Source: Homalodisca vitripennis | Taxonomy: Eukaryota > Arthropoda > Insecta > Hemiptera > Cicadellidae | Direction of reading: 5' to 3' | Assembly: GCF_021130785.1 (NCBI RefSeq) | Contig: NC_060211.1 | Span: forward strand, 128,996,001 to 129,060,000 | DNA length: 64,000 bases | Part shown: positions 50,801 to 62,321 of the stretch, piece after piece | Position numbering within the stretch: position 1 is the stretch's first letter | How the letters are laid out: each line of letters begins with the position of its first letter | Notes under the pieces: generated by a model | Databases searched by the model: none | Seen by the model: the letters and a program-made list of their open reading frames with translations, nothing else | Told to the model about the DNA's origin: nothing | Translations under genes and position numbers: made by a program

Positions 50801-52267
50801 CCACACTGCGTGAGCATCAAAAGAATGATCCTCATTGTCAAGAGTTAAGGAAGGCCAAGTGTTTTAAGTTGAGCCCAGAAAAGATCCTGTACAGAGTGAG
50901 CGGAGGTGACAAGAAGATTGTGGTCCCCTCATCTCTTACTCGTGAGGTAATCAGGTTGAACCATGACCTGCCAACGACGGGACATGCAGCGGTGGCTAAG
51001 ACGTTAGACCGTATTAAGGCAAAATTCTGGTGGAAGGGCATGGATAAGGACGTATTAGACTATGTGCGTTCGTGCCACAGTTGTAGTCAACGAAACCAAC
51101 TATGGAAAGGCAAAGGCCCCCCTTGGAACGTTGTTTAACGAGCCCAAGGTTCCTTTCGAAGTAGTGGCAGCCGACATAGTAGGGCCCTTGCCCATCAGTG
51201 AGTCGAGAAACGTGTACATCTTGAGTGTGATGGATCATTTCACACGGTATTGTGAATTTATACCATTGCCTGACCAAACAGCAGACCAGGTGGCTCGAGC
51301 TCTAGTGCAGAGAGTGATTACTAAGTTTGGTGTTCCCAAGGCTTTGATTACAGATCAAGGGGCAAACTTTACCTCTGACCTGATCAAACAGTTGTGCAAA
51401 TTCTTGCACATCAGGAAAATCCAGACTACAGGGTTTCACCCACAGAGTAATGGTCGGCTAGAGAGAGTACACGCGACTATTGCCAAAATGCTTAGTCACT
51501 TTGTGAACCGTCATCAGACTGATTGGGATGAATATCTCCCATATATAACTATGGCTTATAACAGTCAAAGCCATGAGGCTACGGGATTTTCGCCGTACGA
51601 AATGTTGTTTGGGCGAAAAATGGAAGCTCCTATGGAGGGTGACTTGACTATCACGGAAGATAACGAGGTATTTGGTGATCATGTAGAGACTCTGCGCGCG
51701 AAGTTGAAGGAAACCCATGAAGTTGCTGCGCGACGTAAGGCATTGGCCAGGGCCAAGTATGAAAGGCAGTACAACATGAAAGTGAAGGATTCGTTGTACG
51801 AGGAAGGCCAGTACGTTCTGTTGCACGTGCCGAGTATCGGACGTCACAGAGTGAAGAAACTGTCAAAACTATGGAAGGGTCCCTACAGGATAGTCAAGGT
51901 GTTATCGTCGTTGAATTTAGTTTTGAAAGTGAGAAATAGAGAAATCGTGGTTCACGTAAATCGAGTAAAACCGTACGTGAGTAGAACCAAGGTGAACCAG
52001 GTGCCGGAAGTGCACGTTGACGACGATGTTGGCGATATCGAGATTCCAGACTCGAATATCTGTATTGGTGAGGGAACACCATCAGCAGATGATGGTATCC
52101 CTGTACCAAGTGTTGGCACACCTCGTACGGGAAATAGGTTGCCACGGTGTAAAAAGGAGGCCAGCACGCCTCGAAGACTATGTGCCATAGTTGGGAATTA
52201 TATCGGTGGTGCTTTGACAAGTGGGAAGTGCTTGACATGCTTATGGGACTGGTATTTCGTGTTGTAA
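50801..52267 (+). pseudogene. Gypsy integrase
   Basis: The H-H-C-C zinc-binding domain runs from about 50960 to 51090 (HDLPTTGHAAVAKTL ... CHSCSQRN). After a shift near 51110, the catalytic core has D in AADIVGPL, D in ITDQGANF (near 51352) and E in SNGRLERVH (near 51446), giving the D-D-35-E triad. A GPY/F module (KLWKGPYRIVKVLSSLNL) lies near 51865-51915. The 401-codon frame is the longest intact frame in the element. The C-terminal tail after 52000 is acidic and unfamiliar. Confidence 0.93.
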
Positions 52268-52302
52268 AGGTTAAAAACTCGATATAAATTTGAAGTTCTG
52301 TT

Positions 52303-54297
52303 TTAGGATTGATTTTTCTAATCCTGGGAGTAGTAAGCTGCTTCCAGCAAGGGGTCATATTTGAAGGAGGCAGAGATGTGCTGCTGACGGACAGCCATTG
52401 GAGAGTCACGTTGCAGTACAACTTGACGCAGATTGAAGAGGAATCCCGAAATCTAAGTATCTTGGTAACTGAGGTAAAGAATCATTTTAATACATTTTTC
52501 GAAGATCTACTTAATGAAAATATGAGTTCACACTCTCCATTAATTCAATTGGAAGCCGGATTTCGTTACGAATTTGTGCTATTACAGCAGTCAGTTAGTG
52601 AATACCTAAATGAAATTGATGATCTAATAAAACTGTTTACCACAAAGACGTGGAAAACGAGGTTTAGTAGATGCAGGAGGTCATGTGTTAAAGTTTCTGT
52701 TTGGTACACTTGAAAATAGCGATTTAGAAATTATTGATGGAAAAATGGATTATTTGTACAACACCAACGAGAAAATAGTGCATCAAGCTAAGGAGCAGGT
52801 GACTGTTCTAGCAAATATGCAGGCGGAAATAGTGTCACATGCAAAAACAATAAATAACGTAATTTCTATATTAAAAAAAAATATCATTCTAATATGCATG
52901 AACAAATGGTTAAAATTTTCACACAAGCAAATGCTGCTCATTATCAGTTAAAAACTCTTTTTGAATATTTGAAGTTAAGTTTCTGCGCTTTCGGATACTA
53001 AAGAAACAGTAAGTAGTGCAAGACGAAAGATAACTAAATTCCATCAAGCAATTGAGAGCTTAGCAGCTGGGGGGAAGGTTGACAGTAACTTGCTAACACC
53101 TCATGAGTATCTAAGAATTTTGAAGGAAATTGAAAAGGTTATACCTCCAACGACTAAATTGTATTCACCTGTTAAATTAGAAAATATTCATCAATTTTAT
53201 TCTGCTGTAGTTGTTCATAGTTATACAACGATTCACACCCTAAGGGTAGTGATGAGGTTGCCTCTTTCAAACGATAATAAGATGTTCCAATTATATGATA
53301 TTATTATCTATCCGGTGTATGATGCCTCTCTCAAAGTATGGACCCAGTGGGAAGTTGGTACCCAAAAATTATTGATCAGTAAGGATCGGTTGATGTACTC
53401 GATGTACAATCAATTGGGAATTCGACCGAGAGTGTCGAGGGGAACAACTGATTGTTTGCCCGTTATCGAATGTCCTGTTAAGCGTAAGCAAGAGACCAAA
53501 TTGTGCGGTTGAGATGTTTCATTACGAGCAAGTGAGGCTCTGTGGTAGAAAATTAATATCGGGATTAAGGTCCCCGGTACTTGTCAAAACTCCAAGCCGA
53601 TGGATATACAGTGCCTCAGAGGAGCACAGATTGACTTTGAACTGTCTAACTAGTGACGGGACCCTGAATATAACTTCCGCGGTAGTGAAGGGGGTCGGTG
53701 AATTTAGAGGAATTGATATGTGTGATGTTGTCTCTGAAGAATTCAAGGTGCCTGCCCGTATTCACGGCAGCTCTGTGTTCTCAGAACAGATAAGTGAAAT
53801 TGTGTTTCCAAATGTGGAAGAAATTTACACAAGCGAGGAGAAGGAGCTGTTTAGCTCTGAGCAGGAGACGGCTGTGAAAGTCCTGCAGGGACTGAACGAA
53901 CGGCTGGGCACATTAGGTGTTAAGGAAGTACCGTCCGGAGGACGTAGTCCGCCATCTGAAGTCCCACATTCTGTTTGGTCGAAGGTTTTATGCTGCAAAA
54001 GTGGCAGCTGCTGGTAGTTTTGGGTTAGTGTCAATCCTGATGCTTGTGTACATGTGTTACAGATTTGTTATGCCTGTGATGGCATGGTGGTCGAGTCGCC
54101 GGAACCGTCGCCGACAGCGTCGCTCCGCCACTCTGACCGAGGTCTTCGCAAAAGTGAGAGGCCTGACGTCACTAGACAGTCCTGAAGGAGACCAAGAGGG
54201 TGTGAACCCTGGAGAGATAAACGATGTTGAACAGAACGTGGAGGCAGTCGAAGTTGTTAATCTCGAGCGACTGCGGGACGTGATACAAGCTTTGTAA
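52303..54297 (+). pseudogene. Env-like glycoprotein gene (baculovirus F / gypsy env family), broken
   Basis: The gene opens after ctgttttag (a plausible 3' splice site, ~52306) with no ATG, so the start codon is presumably supplied from the spliced leader, as in gypsy env. A hydrophobic signal-peptide-like start is followed by NxT sites. The second frame (from 52685) begins with the FLFGTLE phrase typical of the conserved region next to the fusion peptide in baculovirus F and errantivirus Env proteins. Near the end is a single membrane anchor (about 54010-54090) followed by an arginine-rich tail. Breaks fall near 52680, 52935-53090, 53510 and 53990. Such proteins mediate membrane fusion; this copy is not intact as sequenced. 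Confidence 0.8.
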
Positions 54298-56404
54298 CTG
54301 TGAGTAATGACACTCTGAATAAGTGTGAGTCCCTCAACTCACTGTGGTATGGTGAGGAAGTTTTGCTTGGCAAACTCCATACCGATTGCTCCAGACATTC
54401 GTGTTAATGCTGTGACAGAATAATCTTTCAAAGAACTTGAGTAAGGAATGATCGATTTGTGTTAATTGTGGTTGACTAGTCAAGTTGTGTTGAGAGATGT
54501 GTGCACACGGGACAGTTGTTAAAGGAGACACTGGAAGATGTATTAAGGAATATACTCGTAGTTATGTTAGATTGGTGATTGTTGATGTAACCATGTTTTT
54601 AGATGTAACATTTTAATTTGTTAAATTGTAGTGTTGTGGAATGTGTAACTGATCTTATGTTTTGATCAGGCAGACTTGGAGATATAATTTTCCAAATTAT
54701 TCGATAATTGGCTAATATTTTAAGCGATTGACAAAACGTAAGTAAAATAAACACGTGAGACAACCACATGGGGCACAGGAAGGACCTGCCCGGCCATCCA
54801 AACATACCCTTAACCCTGATCCTACCTTTACCCCAAAGTTCTGGACTGTGTAACCCATTGTTGGCTTGATACCCATGCGTTCAACAATAATTAATTGTTA
54901 GACTAACTTGTCGCAACTGCCTAGTTGGCTTGCGCAACCAACTAAGCGGTGTAACGTCTCCAGTCTGGCCGAAGTAGTAAAGTTGTAATTCGTTTGTTAG
55001 TTTTTCTTTTAAGTGAATTGTGAGTTTTATATGAACATTTTTGGCTTATGTTAATTTTAAGCTCTAAGGCATCAGTAGAATGTAATGAAATGTAGGAGGA
55101 AGGTCTCGGTGAGCTACCCTGTTTCCAGGGGTAAGCGAGGTGAAAACCTTGGGGAGCCCCCAGGTCCACAATGCCCTTAAAAACCAAGCGTGGGGGGCGG
55201 AACTTTTAGTTTTAGTTTTTTTTTGTTGTTGTTTCTGTCATGAAACTGAAGAAGGTCGAGAAGTGTGAGGAATGTGTCCTCCAGTTGTTGGATGTTCAGA
55301 AGAACGTCAACGCAAACTTTTTAAAAGATGAAAGGTTTTTGAACCGCTTTTCCAGAGACCCCCCTCGCATTTACAGTGTAACGGCCACCCACTAAACTGG
55401 GTCGAGCCACTAGTTTTAAGTCATTTTGTCAGGGCCCTTATGGAATGTAGTACTGTAATGGTTTGGTCGATGCCTTAGTAGCTTAATAAGAACAATTAAG
55501 ATGTTAACAATTTTTGTACTGTTCTTGAGGATGCTTCTTAACGATTTATTTTGTTAGTTAAGTTTGATGTCATTCATGACATGCTACTTGTTGGCTGTAT
55601 ATATTATAATGGTTTTGTGTTATAGTCGATGTACAAGTGAACTAACTCAGGATAACTCCATTATAATCCATAGTAGGGGTGACTGAGGAAACCGGCCCCG
55701 AGTGAAAACCCACGAGGCCTAACCAGGAATGGGGGAGTAGCGTTCAAAATTCACAAAGAAGACTACCACTTTATAATTATTTTAAATTTAATTAGGCTCT
55801 ACAAAATGTGGTATGTTATCAACTAATATTTTTAATCATTAAAATTAAACCCATCAAACCATAGTTATCCTGGAGTGCTCAACCAGATTAATAGAATGTA
55901 GTTGTGTTGTAGTTCAACTTGAAATGTTTAAGTATTTTAGATTAAGTTAGAAGCACTGGTTAGTTCCCTTGTACTACGTATTGCTTTAAATGTGTTACTG
56001 GTTAGGTAGTCGTATTTGGGTCATTAGAGATAATGTTTATCTGATGTTAATGACTGGTCTTGAATTAGTATCGTAGTATACCATGATATATGTGTTGTAA
56101 GCCTGAAATCTTTTGTGTTCAATCATTGAGAAGAGAGCGAGCGATCGGATCGAATTAAAGAATTACGTATCGCGTTTGCATACTTTTTTTTTATTAAAAG
56201 AAATTTCTGCCTTTTTAGGGAACTCAATTGTTTATTTAAATTTCATTTAGTTGAGGCTACTGAGTGACAGCTGGCATGGTAATCAATGAACATATACTAA
56301 GATTTTCTTGCTAAAGGATAGGACAGAGATCCTCCCCTGCAGATTAGAGACTTTTCTTCTGGCTGCTGGCTGATGGTTCCTCATACTTGGGGACAAGTAT
56401 GGTT
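54298..56404 (+). other. Long 3' non-coding region of the gypsy element
   Basis: About 2.1 kb separates env from the polypurine tract, much longer than usual. A TGTAACG start-like phrase occurs at ~54951 (tgtaacgtctccagtctggc) and another tgtaacggcc at ~55377. No LTR pair or transposon ends could be matched within it. It contains one small open frame (55240-55395), annotated separately. Confidence 0.6.
55240..55395 (+). CDS. Candidate 51-codon accessory ORF in the gypsy 3' region
   Basis: ATG to TAA encodes a lysine- and cysteine-containing peptide starting MKLKKVEKCEECVLQLLDVQ. The K-C-x-x-C segment is followed by a helix-prone stretch and a basic C-terminus (FLNRFSRDPPRIYS). It is unrecognised and could be chance or a relic of a longer accessory gene. 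No ribosome-loading context stands out. Confidence 0.25.
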   Translation: MKLKKVEKCEECVLQLLDVQKNVNANFLKDERFLNRFSRDPPRIYSVTATH

Positions 56405-56419
56405 TTAAGGTGGGGGGAG
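56405..56419 (+). promoter_or_regulatory. Polypurine tract
   Basis: taaggtggggggag lies directly against the 3' LTR start. It is the expected primer for plus-strand DNA synthesis. Confidence 0.8.
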
Positions 56420-57037
56420 TGTGACGACCCCAGCATATAGTTCTAAGACCAGACCGGTAACATCGTATGCGGTCTTAATCAGCCAATTTAAAATATTAAA
56501 TCATCAGTAATATATTTTATTTTTATTCAGCATAACATTTAATTGTAGTAACGAGTAATGAATATATGCAGCCAGACTTATTAGGTTAAGCAGTGCAGGT
56601 GGAGAAGATATATATTTTAATTCAGCACATGAATTGTAAGTCCAAGTCTGTCAGCAGTAAGCCTGGTAATTTTCCATACCCAGAGCAGCTGCGCAGTTAC
56701 TGGGTGGTAAACAGGCAGGAATTTGCTGAGGTAGCGTCTGGAACAACGCTGCTCCCTGGAGTTCGTTGTTCTGAGTCGCAGTCGTGCCAGGGTTTTGAAC
56801 GCGTCAAGCTCGCGTGAAATCGCTCTCTCTCTCTCCCGTTCTAAATTTGTAATTGTTCAACTGATTCTAAATTATGCAATAAAATTCAAATTGTTTTCGC
56901 AATAAACTAAATTGTTTTATTTGGCCAACCGAGGAGAGAATTTTTTATTACAGCAACCTGGGCTAGTTTCCATCACCGTGTCCGAATTAGAACCCGAGAA
57001 CTTTTTAAATTAAATTACGTGTGGTCGTCACGCCACA
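56420..57037 (+). repeat. 3' LTR of the gypsy element
   Basis: It starts tgtgacgacc and ends cgccaca, followed by gcga (57038-57041). It is identical to the 5' LTR except for four indels. It points toward WDR92, whose start codon lies 1.02 kb downstream on the same strand. Confidence 0.93.
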
Positions 57038-57041
57038 GCGA

Positions 57042-58055
57042 ATTGATTATAATATTCTGAACTAATTTGAGGCAATATTTCCTTTGTATATCAGCTAAAT
57101 CACAGGTATTAAGTATGTTACCCAGATAAAATGACATTATTGGAGTCTTTAGAAACGGTCAAATCACGTATTAACCTAGTTAACTAAAATGCGGAAAGAA
57201 GAAACATGTAGCACTATTAAGGTTTGTTACAGTAGATACCGCGCCGAATCTATTCCGTTAAAAGATTATGGCATTATTGTTCTTTCTGTGCTAATCTATT
57301 GTTTTTATATTAACTAATGCAATTTTATAATAACTGTTAAAAATGTGGTATTGCATCGGACACCCTTAAAACCAAATCCTCCTTCCTCCAAATCACGTCC
57401 TTATCCTCCGCCACAGAAATTGCTAGTTATCTGACAGATAAAACAGAATGTTTATCTCGTAACAGTATGACGTTTCAACTTAAGTTATATGCCTATTTAT
57501 TTACATAATTACAGTATGGTTTATAGTAACATGTTTTAATTATCATGTGTTAGATTTCTTGATTAAACAGGCTGTGTAGCCAACTTAGGCCTTTGAGAGC
57601 TTTGTTGCCATGGTTACGATTGCGTTTGATCGTTGTTTATTTTGGTTTTAGAAGAGTGGACTATTGTAATATTTTCAAGTGTGGCTGTTGACTATATTAC
57701 AGATTTTTGTGTGGTACTGTTATAATGTTTTGTGGAACTAAAGTCTTTCAAAACTAAGTTACGTCTAAATATAAATTTAAAATGTTATTCAGATGTTGCG
57801 TTGGAACTTTGATCTAAGTGAGATGGTGTAAAGTTCAAATCTATCTTTGGAATAGGCCTAGTTTATAGTTTTATAGTAAGCTATTGCCCTTTGTTTGACA
57901 CTATTTTTCGAATTTTTGGCATATATGTTTAATTCGTAGAGTAGTAGGCTTTACCTTTGGTGGATAATATTTGTTCAAGGCATTGTAATTTTCGGATCCT
58001 TTAGTTTGTTTATGTCATATTTTATAGGTTATCTAATCTCGAAACAGATTCGAAA
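57042..58055 (+). promoter_or_regulatory. Upstream region of WDR92
   Basis: The first three bases (att) complete the DNA transposon's inverted repeat. The rest is unique-looking AT-rich sequence that should hold the WDR92 promoter and 5' untranslated region. No TATA box or initiator can be assigned with confidence. Confidence 0.4.
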
Positions 58056-58229
58056 ATGGATAAACCACAAATAATATGTCACATAGAAAAATCTTTACCT
58101 TTTACTTTGTATGATTCTTTATGGATACCGTCCTCAGCAAAATTTGTTCTTCTTGGATCACAACCGAGAGGCTCAGGAGTGCTACAAGTGTATGAAATCA
58201 ACGAGGGAGATGCTTCAGTGATCAAAAAT
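58056..58229 (+). CDS. WDR92: WDR92 / DNAAF10 (Monad) coding exon 1
   Basis: The exon starts at ATG and encodes MDKPQIICHIEKSLPFTLYD followed by WIPSSAKFVLLGSQPRGSG and LQVYEI. It aligns by eye with the N-terminus of animal WDR92, including the K-P-Q-I-I-x-H-I start, S-A-K-F-V and G-x-I/L-Q-x-Y-E-I. The donor is AAT|GTAAGC, phase 0, after 58 codons. WDR92 is a WD40 beta-propeller that works with HSP90/R2TP-type co-chaperones in cytoplasmic assembly of axonemal dynein arms; in insects it is expected to matter in sperm and ciliated sensory neurons. The exon is intact and consistent with a functional gene. Confidence 0.93.
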
Positions 58230-61200
58230 GTAAGCTCCTTCAATTAATATTTATAAATGACTGTCAAAACCTTGTTTTTAATCAGGCATTATTGTATTCG
58301 CCAAATTAATAGCGGTACTTTCTGGTTGAAGCTGTGGCTGTTATAATCTTCAGAAAGCCCGAACAATTTAAAAAATTGACTATCAGTCGAACTGACAGTA
58401 ATGCCTCCGTGTTGTCCATCATGTTGATGGCAACCAACGAAAAACATCCTTAAGATAGTACCAATCAGTACATATCATAACTCTGGAGGATCTGATCATG
58501 AATCCTTGAGAGGGCTAACAATATTACAAGATACGTAAGGTAAGAGTAAGTACTAACAAGCCACATAGACAGATTATTTATGAGCGTGCTACTGACCTTG
58601 ACCGATTCAGTGTGTGCTGCAGCTCCAGCCAGATATAACTTCCCCCATCTTGGTAACTATCTTAAAGTGAATAAAAAACATATTCTACAATATTTACAGT
58701 AAATTCTTCTAACCAAAACAGGCATAGCATGTTCCTAATGGGTGGCCTCTGTTGGCTGTTGTATAGTAAGTGGCCATCACCACAATCGAATCCGGGAGCC
58801 AAATTATAGATTAGAAATACATAAACTATTGACTACAAAACATTCTAATTATTTACAATTAATTATTGCCAGCTCTTTTTATTGTATTTAACGTTATTTT
58901 TCCAAATTAATTCAAACAAAGTAAAATCTACTTTATGATATTTGAGTATAAGTAAAAAGGAACTAAATTTTACTCTATTTTGTTTATTACTTTTTTTAAA
59001 TATAGCCTACATAGTCTCAATAGTTTTTTATTCATCATTAAATTATTACTTTTATTAGATACAAACACAGCTGAACTACTGTATACTGTAATTTGAAAGA
59101 GCTATAACATTATAACGGTTCAACATTTTGGTTTCAGTAGTTTAGATAATCATTTGATTGTGGTGGTGGCCACTTATTATACTGCAGCCCCTCTGTTTTA
59201 TCAGAAGTACCATGATAATCTATAATCTACGTAAACATGGAAGCAGGTTTTTACAGACTACTGATAAGCCTACTCATAGTGAAGCCTATTAGCTAGTGAA
59301 ACTACAGGACCTAATACTTTAACACAGGTTTTCTGTTTTATATTGTTATTAAACATTTGGATTGTATTTCATTACAATTGATAACACTAAAGCCCTTCAT
59401 CTCGTGTGTCTTGCAGTCTGAACTGTCCATAGCCAAATCGTACAGGCTTACACTGTAGGCTACTTCTCTATTTTAGAGTAAATTGACCAACCAGTACCAA
59501 TTTAGCCTATACCAAACACAGTAATATAATGATCAAATCGTATTGTGTCAAATTTTCCAAAATCAGCTTACCTGACCTTTGATTAACTGCATTAACAAAC
59601 TACACTAAGTGTTAGAGAGAACATTACTGTCCTATCTTCGCCTCTAATAAAGACATTTTTCAATTCAATTTGTTTACAATTAAAATTCTGGTGGGCTTGT
59701 AAACGACATCAGTCAGTGCTTACATAGTAGCATAGATGTTATGCACCGAGGGTATACACAGAGTATGGTTTGAAATTCCAGTTTTTATTCTGTCTAAAAG
59801 TTATTAGGTGATAGTCTATTTTAAATTGTAGGCTTTCATTGGCTGAGCAAAGCCTATCACTCTAGGAGCTAGAAAATTAATTTCTGACAGTCTGTTCGCA
59901 TAATATCTCGGGAACAAATCAATTTATAGATTTGAAACTTTGCATTAAGCTTTATTACAGGTTTTGTTGGGGTTATATGCAAGTTTTTAATCTTTAGCTC
60001 ATTTCATTAAGCTACATGTGTTCCTACGTCGCATGTTAAAATGTTATGATTTTACTCAGTTTCTTTATTCTGTGATTTTCTCGATGCTATCATTGTTACC
60101 CCATAAGACTAATGTAGAAAAGTTCACTAACACTCAGCAAAATTCTATTGAGTGACATGCACCATCATCAGGCTTAATGTTGCATATATAGAAATAGATA
60201 AATTAGATCTTAGGAATGTGACATAGTAACACATGTAGCTTAATGAACTGAGCTAAAGATTAAAAATTTGCATATAACCCCAAAAAAACCTGTCATGTGG
60301 TGTGGCGTATTTCTACCTTGTATAAGTAAGGCTGCAAAATGGGTTAAAAACATTGAGATGAAGACTTCTCAATTACCCTACATTAATTTGTTAAAATAAA
60401 CAACTATGTGTCTGTTTTATGTTCTCGCCACTTCAATCATAAATATTTTTGAATAATATATCATATCTATAGATATTTATTTTATCTGATGAGTAGCACA
60501 TTTAATATTATTAGACAATATTTATTGTTTGTGTTAATAACTTGATCTGACACACTCATTAACAGTGAGGTTAGTTAGATTCCAAAGTTCATCAACATAC
60601 TAATATTATGTAATAATATTATGTTGTATTGTGTGTATTATTTAGTTGTAAGTTATAATATTTATACATACAGGGGTCTATTCCGAACACCAACCTGCAT
60701 AAAAATTTCCTATTGTTTAATGCACTATTGCAGATCATGACTTATCAGCTTTTCAATAAGCCTTTTTTAATTTTTCTTATAGACTGTAAATGTGTAATTT
60801 TACAGACTCCAATCCTTTAGTGTAATTTCCACTTTTGGAAACTCAAAACTTACAAGGAGCAGTATCTGGTAAGGTGGACGTGTAGGCACAGGAATTTTCT
60901 TATCTGACAAGAACTCTTTCACAAAGAATGTACCTATTGCTGGATATTTTCCTGATGCAGAAGACATAAGTTACTGACTCACAGATCTTGTCTCTTCTTT
61001 CTCATGCTTTTCTTTTGGCTTTGCAAAGTATTAATTAAGTGTTTGGCCTTAAGGTATCCAAACAATCATGACATCGTTAATACAAAATAGTTATTGATAT
61101 GGCTTTAAGTTTTGTCTTCCTATGTTGAACTTTTTCATCCTTGCCATCTTAGCGATGTTGGCATCCTACAGTGCAGGAATTGACACTTTATTTCTGGATT

Positions 61201-61973
61201 GTATTGGAAAATTGCTAATATCTTTAATAATTTTATTTTACAAGAATCATCATTATTAGGTAAAAAATCACTTGCTATGACGTATTCTACCAATTCATGA
61301 GTGATTCTACCACTCATGTGTTAGGATCAGAGCAGCTCCTTTTCTCATAAAAATGGTGATTGTTAACATATTCCTTAAATTCTCTCTATTTGCCCATTGT
61401 TTCTTTATTCTAAAACAAAATTCTCCTTATTATCTCTATGTCAATGTTCATCATGTATTATACTAATATTTCTGTACAGTTTACTTAACTTGTTTAGTTT
61501 TGTATCATTTTTTTTATATACTGCTATAATGAAATCATTACTTCTTTCAACAACAGAATACATACATATAATCGCACATTTTTTAACTTAAGAATAAATT
61601 TGAGATGCATAACATGTAATTTAAGCTTGTTATGACTGTGGTACTCTTGACATATCAACTCAAGCATGTATTAAAAACAAAAAAATGACATATGCAGAGA
61701 AAAGGGGTTTTATTATTCGATCAAAGGTTACTACACTCCACACCAACTCATGCTCGATAAGCCTAATGGTTATTACATGCATATTCATGTTATTTAATTG
61801 TCATATTTTTTTATTAATGGAATACAGGTTTTCATTATTTAATAAAAATGTTATTATTACCTATGTATATAATTATTTGGTGTGCATTATGATAAATTCG
61901 TTTCAATTTTAGTTTAAGAGCAGATAGTAAAATTTACCATAATAATGCTTCATATAATTTTTTTCTTTTTTAG
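58230..61973 (+). other. WDR92 intron 1
   Basis: The intron is 3.74 kb, from gtaagc to ttttcttttttag. It contains AT-rich sequence and no recognisable mobile element. Phrases near 59940-60010 and 60185-60300 (tttgcat, ataaccccaa, ttaatgaactgagc) are inverted relatives of one another, suggesting a small palindromic repeat. Confidence 0.7.
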
Positions 61974-62074
61974 GTTGAGAAAAATACAGCTTTTAAATGC
62001 GGTACCTTTGGAGCTTCTTCACTGCGCCAAAGACATCTTGCCACAGGAGACTTTGAAGGCAAGTTACAGATGTG
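61974..62074 (+). CDS. WDR92: WDR92 / DNAAF10 coding exon 2
   Basis: After the acceptor ttctttttttag-like tract the frame continues [20 protein letters not shown] then [14 protein letters not shown]. It matches the first WD repeat of WDR92 ([17 protein letters not shown]-x-G-x-L). The last codon is split (TG|gtaagt, phase 2), so exon 3 must begin with G. Exon 3 is not in the window. A possible acceptor at the very end (tattttag at ~63994) leaves too few bases to test. Exons 1 and 2 join in frame and give about the first 92 residues of a ~350-residue protein. Confidence 0.93.
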
Positions 62075-62321
62075 GTAAGTTCATTCACATTCAAATGTAA
62101 AAAGAAATACACATTTTCAAATGCCAAGGAGAACATGATTTTCCCTACTGACTCTTTGAGAGAGGGGCATTCACTAATCCACTCATCAGTTGTACAACAT
62201 ATTGTCTAGGGGAGTGAAAAGTATTGAGAACACCAAAGATTTTCTAAATAAAAAATCTTTTTTTGTTGTAGTTTTTTACTTAAACTGTATCTAAACTATT
62301 TCAATGTTTAAATAAGCTATA
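62075..62321 (+). other. WDR92 intron 2, left part
   Basis: Short intronic stretch up to the mariner element's TA target site (62320-62321). Nothing else is seen. Confidence 0.6.

Larger units (their letters stand above)
44701..57037 (+). mobile_element. Env-bearing Ty3/gypsy LTR retrotransposon with an extra SGNH hydrolase domain
   Basis: The element is 12,337 bp with 625- and 618-bp LTRs (TG...CA), a primer-binding-like site after the 5' LTR, a G-rich polypurine tract before the 3' LTR and a gcga target duplication. The order is gag, protease, SGNH-like domain, reverse transcriptase, RNase H, integrase, env. PR-RT-RH-IN order with a third env gene is the plan of insect errantivirus-like gypsy elements. 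Unusual points are the SGNH domain, the ~1.5 kb leader and ~2.1 kb 3' non-coding region, and many frameshifts although the LTRs show no substitutions. It interrupts the right inverted repeat of the DNA transposon starting near 42.1 kb. Confidence 0.93.

Noticed and set aside
54951..55385. Pair of tgtaacg phrases considered as solo-LTR ends nested in the gypsy 3' region
   Set aside because: The segments do not match each other beyond a few bases, and no target duplication or CA end was found.
58780..58805. atcgaatccgggag resembling a tRNA T-loop
   Set aside because: No paired stem or other tRNA arms nearby.
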